A stretch of 64,000 nucleotides of DNA from Opitutia bacterium Tous-C1TDCM. Lineage in GTDB: Bacteria; Verrucomicrobiota; Verrucomicrobiia; Opitutales; Opitutaceae. Location of the stretch: assembly GCA_002288455.1 (NCBI GenBank), contig NEUS01000003.1, positions 1 to 64,000 of the forward strand, written 5' to 3'. The stretch's first letter is position 1, and every line of letters starts with the position of its first letter. The position numbers and the translations under genes are program-made. Under the pieces are notes generated by a model that was not told the origin of the DNA, made no database searches, and saw only the letters and a list, made by a program, of their open reading frames with translations. This document shows positions 46,457 through 54,324 of the stretch, one piece after another.

Positions 46457-46498
46457 TCTCTCAACGCTCAGTTCTCTACGCTCAACTCTGCCAGTTCA
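46457..46498. repeat. Heptad array R10
   Basis: TCTCAAC GCTCAGT TCTCTAC GCTCAAC TCTGCCA (46459-46493). Confidence 0.82.
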
Positions 46499-47122
46499 GG
46501 GCTTGATCGTGACTTTGCGGATGACCGGCGCCTTGAGCGGGGAACTCTGTCCGCCATCGGGGCCGCGTTGCACGGGCGTCGCGGCGAGGGCGTCGATGAC
46601 CTCGAGGCCGCGCGTCACGCGGCCGAAGATTACGTAGCTCGGCGGCAGCGGATAATCGCGGTGCATGATGAAGAATTGGCTGCCGTTGGTGTTCGGGCCG
46701 GAGTTCGCGAGGGCGACGACGCCGCGGCGGTAGCCGGCGCGGTAGAGCGGGGAGCCCGGGTCGATCTCATCGGCGAAATTGCCGCCCCAGGCGCTCTCGC
46801 CGCCGCGGCCGTCGCCGCGCGGATCTCCGCCCTGGATCATGAAGTCCTTCACGATGCGGTGGAAGGTGAGGCTGTCGTAGTAGCCGTGCTCGGCGAGCAG
46901 GCGGAAATTCTCCGCGGCCTTGGGCGCATCTTTCGGGAGCAGGACGATCTCGATCTCGCCTTGATCGGTGGCGAGGACGGCGGTGTTGCCGCCGGAGCTC
47001 TTGGCGCCGGGCGGTACCTTGGGGTTGACCTGCGGTCCGCAGCCGGAGCCGAAGAGGACGGCCGCGGCGAGCAGCAGGCCGGCGAGGGGACGGAGCGAAG
47101 AAACGGGAAACGCAGCGCGCAT
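46496..47122 (-). CDS. Cyclophilin-type peptidyl-prolyl isomerase, lipoprotein
   Basis: LLLAAAVLFGSGC lipobox; FHRIVKDFMIQGGDPRGDGRGGESAWGG; GSQFFIMH. Confidence 0.93.
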   Translation of the reverse strand: MRAAFPVSSLRPLAGLLLAAAVLFGSGCGPQVNPKVPPGAKSSGGNTAVLATDQGEIEIVLLPKDAPKAAENFRLLAEHGYYDSLTFHRIVKDFMIQGGDPRGDGRGGESAWGGNFADEIDPGSPLYRAGYRRGVVALANSGPNTNGSQFFIMHRDYPLPPSYVIFGRVTRGLEVIDALAATPVQRGPDGGQSSPLKAPVIRKVTIKP

Positions 47123-47224
47123 CCGCCAGACCTGCGCGCCGGCGCGGACGAGTCAAGCGGAGCGGGGAGGGCGGGCGGCGAGAATGCGTTTGACGGTGTT
47201 TTCCGCCGTGGCGACGTTGGCGGT

Positions 47225-48631
47225 ATGGCAGAAAACACGGACTACGATCTCATTGTCATCGGTGGCGGCCCGGCAGGATACGCGGGCGCGATCCGGGCCG
47301 GCCAGCTCGGCAAAAAGGTCGCCTGCATCGAACTCGAGCGCGCGGGCGGGACGTGCCTGAACTGGGGCTGCATTCCGACGAAGGCGCTGCTGAAGAGCGC
47401 GGAGTTCTACCGTTCGCTGCAGAAGGCGGAGACGTTCGGGATTTCCGTGAAGGAAGCCGGTTTCGATTTCGGCAAGGTGATGGATCGCTCCCGCGGCGTC
47501 TCGAGCCAGATGGCCAAGGGCGTCGAATTCCTTTTCCGCAAGAACAAGGTCGATTACTTCGTCGGCCGCGCGCAGGTGACGGTGCCGGGCATGGTCGAGA
47601 TCACCGAGGGCGAGCACAAAGGAAAGTTCTTCAAAACGAAGAACGTGCTCCTTGCCACCGGCTGCAAACCGCGCCGCTTGCCGGACATCCCGGTCGACGG
47701 GCAGCGGGTGATGACGTCGCGCGAGGCGCTGGAGCCGCGCAAGACGCCGCCGAAGTCCATCGTCATCATCGGCGCCGGCGCGATCGGCGTGGAGTTCGCC
47801 TATTTCTTCAACGCCTTCGGCTCCAAGGTCACGCTGGTCGAGATGTTGCCGCAGGTCGTGCCGGTCGAGGACGAGGAAATCGCGAAGGCGTTGCAGCGGA
47901 ATTTCGAGAAGCAGGGCATGACCGTGCACGTGAACACGAAGGTCGAGAACGTCCGCGTCGGCAAAGACCAGGTCGAGCTCACGCTGGTGAAGGCCGGCGA
48001 GGCCAACTCGACGGAAGTCGAAGCCGAGTCGCTGCTCGTCGCGATCGGCGTGGTGCCGAATCTCGAGGGCGCGCTTTCCGCCAAGGTCAAACTCGAGCTC
48101 GAGCGCGGCTACGTGAAGGTGAACGACAATTACGAGAGCAGCGTGAAAGGCATCTACGCGGCGGGCGACATCATCGGGCCGCCGTGGCTCGCGCATGTGG
48201 CGACGTACGAGGCGGTCAACGCCGTCAACGGCATGTTCGGCCATCATCACGGCGGGCGCGTGAAGATTTTCCCCGGCGCCACGTATTGCCAGCCGCAGAT
48301 CGCGAGCACCGGGTTGACGGAAAAGGCCGCGAAGGAAAAGGGGCTGAGCTACAAGGTCGGAAAGTTTCCGTTCACCGCGTCCGGCAAAGCCGTCGCGTCC
48401 GGCGACAGCGAAGGTTTCGTGAAGGTCATCAGCGACGCGAAGACGGGCGAGATCTACGGCGCGCACATCCTCGGCAACGAGGCGCCCGAGTTGATCGCGG
48501 AGTACGTGCTCGCGATGAACCTGGAGGCGAGCGTCGACGAAGTGCACCGCGCGATCCACGCGCACCCGACCTTGAGCGAAGCCCTGATGGAAGCGGCGGC
48601 CGCGACCTCGGGCGAAGCGATCCATATCTGA
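47225..48631 (+). CDS. lpdA: Dihydrolipoyl dehydrogenase
   Basis: YDLIVIGGGPAGYAGAIRAGQLGKKVACIELERAGGTCLNWGCIPTKALL. Confidence 0.96.
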   Translation: MAENTDYDLIVIGGGPAGYAGAIRAGQLGKKVACIELERAGGTCLNWGCIPTKALLKSAEFYRSLQKAETFGISVKEAGFDFGKVMDRSRGVSSQMAKGVEFLFRKNKVDYFVGRAQVTVPGMVEITEGEHKGKFFKTKNVLLATGCKPRRLPDIPVDGQRVMTSREALEPRKTPPKSIVIIGAGAIGVEFAYFFNAFGSKVTLVEMLPQVVPVEDEEIAKALQRNFEKQGMTVHVNTKVENVRVGKDQVELTLVKAGEANSTEVEAESLLVAIGVVPNLEGALSAKVKLELERGYVKVNDNYESSVKGIYAAGDIIGPPWLAHVATYEAVNAVNGMFGHHHGGRVKIFPGATYCQPQIASTGLTEKAAKEKGLSYKVGKFPFTASGKAVASGDSEGFVKVISDAKTGEIYGAHILGNEAPELIAEYVLAMNLEASVDEVHRAIHAHPTLSEALMEAAAATSGEAIHI

Positions 48632-48658
48632 AATCCGGCGCGCCGGATTTCAGATATG
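48623..48658. repeat. 36-bp perfect palindrome overlapping the lpdA stop codon
   Basis: CATATCTGAAATCCGGCG|CGCCGGATTTCAGATATG. Confidence 0.95.
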
Positions 48659-48659
48659 A

Positions 48660-48798
48660 AGTTCGGGGTTCGGCGTTCGGGGTTCGGCGTTCGGAGTTTG
48701 GCGTTCGGAGTTGGGGCGCGGACGTTGGTTCTACGGCATTGCGCCCGAGCAGGCGGCGCGCTCTCCGGCTTTCAACTTTCAACTTCCGACTTTCAACT
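48660..48798. repeat. Heptad array R11: NGTTCGG left arm, AGTTGAA right arm
   Basis: AGTTCGG GGTTCGG CGTTCGG GGTTCGG CGTTCGG AGTTTGG CGTTCGG AGTTGGG (48660-48715); right CTTTCAA CTTTCAA CTTCCGA CTTTCAA (48769-48796). Confidence 0.93.
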
Positions 48799-50547
48799 CG
48801 CGCCGCGGCGGGCGCGGAACGGCGTGCCGCTCTTGCCGCTGGGCAAGGTGCCGTCGGCGGCCATTTCCTTGATCAGGGTCGTGAGGTAGGGAATCAGCTG
48901 CTTCTTGCGGCTGACGACGCCGGGCATGTCGAAGATCTCGTCCTGCTCGACGTGCGGGTAGCTGATTTTGCCGATGAAGGCGGCGTCGCCTTTGACCACG
49001 AGCAGCGAGTTCTGCGTGTTGATGTCGGTGATGAGCAGCGCGGCGAAGGCGAGGCGCTCGGCGTCGCGCAGTTCCTGCACGGCCGCGGCGATGGGTTTGG
49101 CGTGCTGCCAGAAGTTGCCGAAACCGAGTTCCTCGACCTGGGAGACGGCGAAACGGAGACCTTCCTCGGTGTACACCTTGAAGTCGGAGCGGACGACTTT
49201 CTCGGGCGGGTTGGCGAGGATGACGGAACCGGAATTGAAGATTTCGTCGGCGAGTTGCTTGGAATCCACGCCGGCGATCTCGGACAGCCACGCGAGCAAG
49301 ATGGCGTCTTTGCGCGTCGTGGTCGGGCCGTTGAGATGCAGGGTGTCGGAGATGAGCCCGGACATCATGATGCCCGCGATCTGGGGCGACGGCTGCAGGC
49401 CCTCGCGGCGGAACATGTCGGCGACGATGGTGCAGGTGGAGCCGACGGGCTCGTTGATGAAGAGGATCGGCTGCGCGGTGTTGATCGCGCCGAGGCGGTG
49501 GTGGTCGATGATCTCGGTGACGGTGACTTCCTCGGCGCCGGGCACGGCCTGCGTGAGCTCGTTGTGGTCGACGAGCACGAGGCGCGTCTGCACGGGCTTG
49601 AAGATGTCGGTCTTCGTCATGATGCCCGTGAGGCAGCCCTGGTCGTTGGTGACGAGGACGGCGTGGTTGGTGACGGAGAATTTCTTCCGCACATCGGCGA
49701 TGCGGGTGTCGGGATCGACGATGACGATGCTGGGGTCGATGACGCGCTCGATGTTCGAGGCGGTGCGCACGACCCAGGACGTGGTGGCGGAATCGAAGGG
49801 ACTGAGGATGAGGCTGACGCCGGCGGCTTGGGCCATCTCGACGGTTTCGTCGTCGGGCTCGAGATTGCTGGTGATGACGAGCGCGCGGATGCCGAGCTCG
49901 ATGGAGCGGCGCTGGATGTCGTGGCGGTCGCCGACGATGACGATGGATTCGTTGGCGGGGATGTTTTCCCGGACCGAGACGCTCCAGAAGGAACTGAGGT
50001 CCATGGTGCCGAGGCGCACGAAGAAATCCTGGACCTCGTCGCCGCGCACGAGGTGGATGGGCCTCGCTTTGAGCGCGGTGCAGATTGCGGCGAGGGAAGT
50101 GTGGACCTGGCGCATTATGCGCGGCGCCTTGATGCGCGGGACGAAGAAGCTGCCGAGTTGGGCGAGGGAAATGGTGCCGACGGGTTTCAATTCCGCGGTC
50201 GTGACGGGGAGGAGGGTGACGTCGTGCTGGTCGAGCAGTTCGAGCGCTTCGGCGCAGGTCGCGCTTTCGCGGACGGAGACGACGGGCGCGGTCATCAGGT
50301 CGCGGACGCGGGGCGAAACATCGCTGAGGTAGTGGGGGAGCGGTTGGTTGAAACGGCTGAGGATGGTGTCGATGCGCGCGTTGGAGTTGCCGCAGCGGGC
50401 GGCGATGTAGCCGTGTTCACCGCGCGCTTCCTTGAAGGCGGCATAGGCGATGGCGGAGCAGATCGCGTCGGCGTCGGGATTCTTGTGGCCGACGACGTAG
50501 GTAAGATTGGGGGTAGCGGGCGCGTTCGCGGCGGCGGGCGGCGTCAT
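48793..50547 (-). CDS. Putative manganese-dependent (family II) inorganic diphosphatase with CBS and DRTGG-like domains
   Basis: YVVGHKNPDADAICSAIAYA; CBS-like VRDLMTAPVVSVRES and GCLTGIMTKTDIF; VDHNELTQAVPGAEE; EIIDHHRLG. Confidence 0.92.
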   Translation of the reverse strand: MTPPAAANAPATPNLTYVVGHKNPDADAICSAIAYAAFKEARGEHGYIAARCGNSNARIDTILSRFNQPLPHYLSDVSPRVRDLMTAPVVSVRESATCAEALELLDQHDVTLLPVTTAELKPVGTISLAQLGSFFVPRIKAPRIMRQVHTSLAAICTALKARPIHLVRGDEVQDFFVRLGTMDLSSFWSVSVRENIPANESIVIVGDRHDIQRRSIELGIRALVITSNLEPDDETVEMAQAAGVSLILSPFDSATTSWVVRTASNIERVIDPSIVIVDPDTRIADVRKKFSVTNHAVLVTNDQGCLTGIMTKTDIFKPVQTRLVLVDHNELTQAVPGAEEVTVTEIIDHHRLGAINTAQPILFINEPVGSTCTIVADMFRREGLQPSPQIAGIMMSGLISDTLHLNGPTTTRKDAILLAWLSEIAGVDSKQLADEIFNSGSVILANPPEKVVRSDFKVYTEEGLRFAVSQVEELGFGNFWQHAKPIAAAVQELRDAERLAFAALLITDINTQNSLLVVKGDAAFIGKISYPHVEQDEIFDMPGVVSRKKQLIPYLTTLIKEMAADGTLPSGKSGTPFRARRGAS

Positions 50548-50600
50548 GGTGGTAATCCGGCACCTTGGCGCGGCGGCGCGGCGGGGGAAAGCGGGAAAAG

Positions 50601-50626
50601 AAAAAGCCCGGCCGAAAAGGCCGGGC
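50601..50626 (-). terminator. Rho-independent terminator downstream of the prepilin gene
   Basis: minus: GCCCGGCC-TTTTC-GGCCGGGC-TTTTT. Confidence 0.82.
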
Positions 50627-50651
50627 CGGGGGAGTGAACCTTGGCTGACGC

Positions 50652-51485
50652 TCAGGGCCCGCGCGCGGCGAGGACGCCGGCACCGGTGCCGATCATGCCG
50701 GCGGCGCCCGAAGCGGGGGCGATGCCGTAGATGCGGGCGCTGGTGGCGGCGGCGGTGGCGTTGAACGGGATCGCCTGCAGGATGTTCTGCGGGCGGGTCG
50801 TCGACGTGCTGCTGGGGTTGTTCGAGTAGAAAGGAGAATTGTTGCGCTGCACATTCGGGTAGAACGAGATATTGCCGCCGAGGAACGCGATGAAGCCCCC
50901 GGTACCCTTGTAAACACTGCTGGTCGGGCTCCAGACACCGGCGGTGGTGAGGCCCCGGGTGTAAACGACGGGGGTGGTGGCGGCATCGCTCATCTTCACG
51001 CCGCCGACGAACTCCCAGGAGGGCGAACGGCCGTTGGTGAAGGACGCGTGCAGCGAATTGCGGGCGGTGCTGGGCTGGATGATGAACTGCAGCGGGACCG
51101 CGGCGTTGAAGGCCGGGTCGTTTTTGGCGAAGTAGAACGACGGGTCCGTGAGGATGTTGTTTTTCGCGAGGATGCCGGGCCATTTCCACGCGTTCTGCGG
51201 CGCGGCGAGGGTCGCGTTGGGGATATTGATCGGGTCGGGCAGGCGGTCCTGATTGTCGCCCGCATAGATCTGCGCGGCCTTCAGGATTTCCCGCAGCTTG
51301 TTCGAGTCGACGGCCTTCTCCGCCTTTTCTCGCACCGTTCCGACGGTCGGGATCACGATCGCGGCGAGAATGCCGATGATCGCGATAACGGTGAGCAATT
51401 CGATGAGGGTGAAACCGCCGGACCGGAGATCGCGGCGCACGGGCGCTCCGGAAAAGGCGGAGCGACGGTTAGGGATAAGCATCAT
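50652..51485 (-). CDS. Prepilin-type N-terminal cleavage/methylation domain protein (pseudopilin)
   Basis: SGGFTLIELLTVIAIIGILAAIVIPTVGTVREKA. Confidence 0.9.
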   Translation of the reverse strand: MMLIPNRRSAFSGAPVRRDLRSGGFTLIELLTVIAIIGILAAIVIPTVGTVREKAEKAVDSNKLREILKAAQIYAGDNQDRLPDPINIPNATLAAPQNAWKWPGILAKNNILTDPSFYFAKNDPAFNAAVPLQFIIQPSTARNSLHASFTNGRSPSWEFVGGVKMSDAATTPVVYTRGLTTAGVWSPTSSVYKGTGGFIAFLGGNISFYPNVQRNNSPFYSNNPSSTSTTRPQNILQAIPFNATAAATSARIYGIAPASGAAGMIGTGAGVLAARGP

Positions 51486-51620
51486 GGAGAAGGGGCAGGC
51501 TGGTCGGCGCTAGACGCTGAAAACCGGGCGACAGTTTCGGTGAAAAATCGCGAGCACAAGCAGATTCTCCCCCGGCGCGGACTCGACAAAACTTTTCCGT
51601 CCGACCTACGCTGCGCGACG

Positions 51621-52487
51621 ATGAAGATCTATCTCGATGGCAAGTTCGTCGACAGCAGCGAAGCCAAAGTCTCCGTGTTCGATCATGGTCTGCTCTACGG
51701 CGACGGTGTCTTCGAGGGCATCCGGCTCTATGGCGGAAACATCTTCCGCCTCGACGAACATCTCGAGCGACTCGAGTACTCCGCCAAAGCCATCATGCTG
51801 CAATTGCCGCTGACGCGCGCGGAACTCAGCGAGGTGACCTGCGAAACTTGCCGCCAAAACGGCCTGACCGATGCCTACATCCGCCTCGTCGTGACCCGCG
51901 GCGTCGGCGACCTCGGCTTGGCGCCTTGGCTCTGCCCGAAGCCCTCGCTTTTCGTCATCGCGAGCAAGATTTCCCTCTATCCGAAAGAGCACTACGACAA
52001 CGGCCTCGCCATCGTCACGGTGCCGACCCGCCGGATCAATGCCGCCGCGCTGCCGCCGACGATCAAGTCGCTGAATTACCTCAACAACATCCTCGGCAAG
52101 ATCGAGGCCCGGCAGTTCGGCGCGCTCGAGGCGATCATGCTCAACGACCAAGGCTACGTCGCCGAGTGCACGGCGGACAACGTCTTCATCGTGCACAAGG
52201 GCGAGATCATCACGCCGTCGGCATCGCAAGGCGCGCTGAAGGGCGTCACCCGTTCCACGATCATCGACATCGCCAAGGACCTCGGCCTCCCGCTGCGCGA
52301 GGCGAATATGACGCGCTACGACATCTGGTGCGCGGACGAATGTTTCCTCACCGGCTCCGGTGCCGAGGTGATCCCGACGGTCAAGCTCGACGGCCGCGAG
52401 ATCGGCAACGGCAAGCCCGGTCCCGTCACGCAGCGCGTGCTGGCCGAATTCCGCCGCCGCGTGCTGATCGAAGGCACGCGGATCTGA
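51621..52487 (+). CDS. ilvE: Branched-chain/D-amino-acid aminotransferase family (class IV PLP)
   Basis: MKIYLDGKFVDSSEAKVSVFDHGLLYGDGVFEGIRLYGGNIFRLDEHLERL. Confidence 0.88.
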   Translation: MKIYLDGKFVDSSEAKVSVFDHGLLYGDGVFEGIRLYGGNIFRLDEHLERLEYSAKAIMLQLPLTRAELSEVTCETCRQNGLTDAYIRLVVTRGVGDLGLAPWLCPKPSLFVIASKISLYPKEHYDNGLAIVTVPTRRINAAALPPTIKSLNYLNNILGKIEARQFGALEAIMLNDQGYVAECTADNVFIVHKGEIITPSASQGALKGVTRSTIIDIAKDLGLPLREANMTRYDIWCADECFLTGSGAEVIPTVKLDGREIGNGKPGPVTQRVLAEFRRRVLIEGTRI

Positions 52488-52494
52488 GCGGGGC

Positions 52495-52516
52495 GCGGGC
52501 GGCCGTTGCCGCCCGC
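52495..52516. terminator. Terminator-like hairpin without clear U-tract
   Basis: GCGGGCGGC-CGTT-GCCGCCCGC, 8 nt after ilvE stop. Confidence 0.45.
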
Positions 52517-52683
52517 TTGCAACGGGACCGGCGACTGCGGCCTCAAGTTTTCCTTCCGCGTCACGATTGCACGGATGGCGCATTATGTCGGGACGGTTCG
52601 GCGCTGGATCGGGAGACCTTTGCCCGCACTTGCCAGCGAAGATCACTCTGGCATGTTCCGTGCAGAAACCCTTCCGACATTCC

Positions 52684-53193
52684 ATGGCGAACCCGCTCAA
52701 ATGTGATCTTTGCTCCAAGCCCGCGACGGTCCACCTCACCCAGATCGTGAACAACAAGGTTCACAAGGTGGACCTTTGCGAAGCGTGCGCGCAGGCCAAG
52801 GGCGTCACCGATCCGAGCGGTTTCTCGCTGGCCGACCTGCTGCTCAAGGCCTCGCTGAATCCCGAGCCCGAGACGCCCGCGGGGATGCGTTGCGAGAAAT
52901 GCGGCTTCACCCAGGCCGACTTCAAGAAGCACGGCCGCTTCGGTTGCCCCGTCTGCTACGAGGCCTTCAACGGCCTGGTCGAGCCGATGCTCGAAAACAT
53001 GCACAACGGCACCGCCCACGCCGGCAAGATTCCCGTCCGCGCCCTCGAGCGCAAATCCCTCTACGACCGCCTCACCAAACTCGAATTCGACCTCACCGAG
53101 GCGATCAAATCCGAGCGTTACGAAGACGCCGCCCGCACCCGCGATGAAATCAACCAGGTCAAACAAGCGTTCACCCAGCAGCCCGCGCGCTAA
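52684..53193 (+). CDS. mcsA: McsA-like zinc-finger activator protein (UvrB/UvrC motif)
   Basis: CDLCSKPATVHLTQIVNNKVHKVDLCEACA and CEKCGFTQADFKKHGRFGCPVCYEAF; C-terminal UVR motif. Confidence 0.9.
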   Translation: MANPLKCDLCSKPATVHLTQIVNNKVHKVDLCEACAQAKGVTDPSGFSLADLLLKASLNPEPETPAGMRCEKCGFTQADFKKHGRFGCPVCYEAFNGLVEPMLENMHNGTAHAGKIPVRALERKSLYDRLTKLEFDLTEAIKSERYEDAARTRDEINQVKQAFTQQPAR

Positions 53194-53197
53194 GGCC

Positions 53198-54298
53198 ATG
53201 ACGATTTCCTCGCTCATCGACACGCCTTCCGAGCTGACGGATTCCGCCAGCAGCAAGACGGCGATCGTGCTGATGACACGCGTCCGCCTCGCGCGCAATC
53301 TCGCGGGCCAATCCTTTCCGGGCTGGGCCAAGCCGCCGCAGCGCGAACAGATCCTCGCGACGTGCCGGGCCGCGGTCGCGGCGACGCCGCAGATGAAGCG
53401 CTCGCTCAACGTCGGCATCGGCGACCTCGGCGACCTCGAACGCCAGATCCTCGTCGAGCGCCACCTGATCAGCCGTGAACTCAGCGGCGCCAAGGGCGGC
53501 GCGGGTGTCGTGATCAGCCGCGATCAGGCGTTTTCCGTCATGGTCAACGAAGAGGACCACCTGCGGCTCCAGGTGCTGCGGGCAGGCTTCAATCTCCGGA
53601 AAGCCTGGCAGGCGATCAACGAACTCGATTCCGCCCTCGAAGAGAGCCTCGATTTCGCGTTTTCGCCGACGCTCGGCTACCTCACCGCGTGCCCGACCAA
53701 CCTCGGCACCGGCATGCGCGCCTCGGCCATGATGCATCTGCCGGCGCTCGTGATCTCGAGCCAGATGGAAAAGATCGTCCGCGCCGTGAACCAACTCGGC
53801 ATGGTCGTCCGCGGCCTCTTCGGCGAAGGCTCGGATGCCAGCGGCAGCATTTTCCAGATTTCCAACCAGACCACGCTCGGCGAATCCGAGGAGGACATCA
53901 TCAAGCGCCTCAGCGCCGTGCTGCAGTCCATCGTCGAACACGAACTCAACGCCCGCGAAAAACTGCTCGAAGCCGATGCCGGCAAGCTGCTCGACAAGAT
54001 CGGCCGCGCCTACGGCATTTTGCAAAACAGCCATTTGCTGAGCTCGAGCGAGGCGATGAATCTGCTCTCGCTGATCCGCCTCGGCGTCGATCTCGGTTCC
54101 TTCGCGCCCGACAGCCGTTGCATGATCGACCGCCTCTTCATCGAGGCGCAACCCGGCCATCTCCAGCACGCCCAGAAGGGCGAGTTCGAGCCCGGCCAGC
54201 GCGACGTCCTCCGCGCCGCGCGCCTGCGGGCCGAGTTTGCGAATTTCACCCGCCCGGACTTCGCTTTCGGGCATCGTCCCGCCGCCGGCCAAAACTGA
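53198..54298 (+). CDS. mcsB: Protein arginine kinase McsB
   Basis: VLMTRVRLARNLAG; CPTNLGTGMRASAMMHLPAL; RGLFGEGSDASGSIFQISNQTTLGESEEDI; RDVLRA motif. Confidence 0.93.
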   Translation: MTISSLIDTPSELTDSASSKTAIVLMTRVRLARNLAGQSFPGWAKPPQREQILATCRAAVAATPQMKRSLNVGIGDLGDLERQILVERHLISRELSGAKGGAGVVISRDQAFSVMVNEEDHLRLQVLRAGFNLRKAWQAINELDSALEESLDFAFSPTLGYLTACPTNLGTGMRASAMMHLPALVISSQMEKIVRAVNQLGMVVRGLFGEGSDASGSIFQISNQTTLGESEEDIIKRLSAVLQSIVEHELNAREKLLEADAGKLLDKIGRAYGILQNSHLLSSSEAMNLLSLIRLGVDLGSFAPDSRCMIDRLFIEAQPGHLQHAQKGEFEPGQRDVLRAARLRAEFANFTRPDFAFGHRPAAGQN

Positions 54299-54324
54299 TC
54301 CGCGACCCAACCTTTCAAAACGCC

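Noticed and set aside
16003-48798. CRISPR arrays as an explanation for the periodic intergenic repeats
   Set aside because: Units are 7-8 nt with no 25-40 nt spacers, no cas genes in the window
16003-48798. Simple rho-independent terminators as the full explanation of the heptad/octad arrays
   Set aside because: Arms are longer than needed, lack U-tracts, some are single-armed (R2, R6), and real terminators are found separately (14460, 18336, 26041, 50601, 56882)
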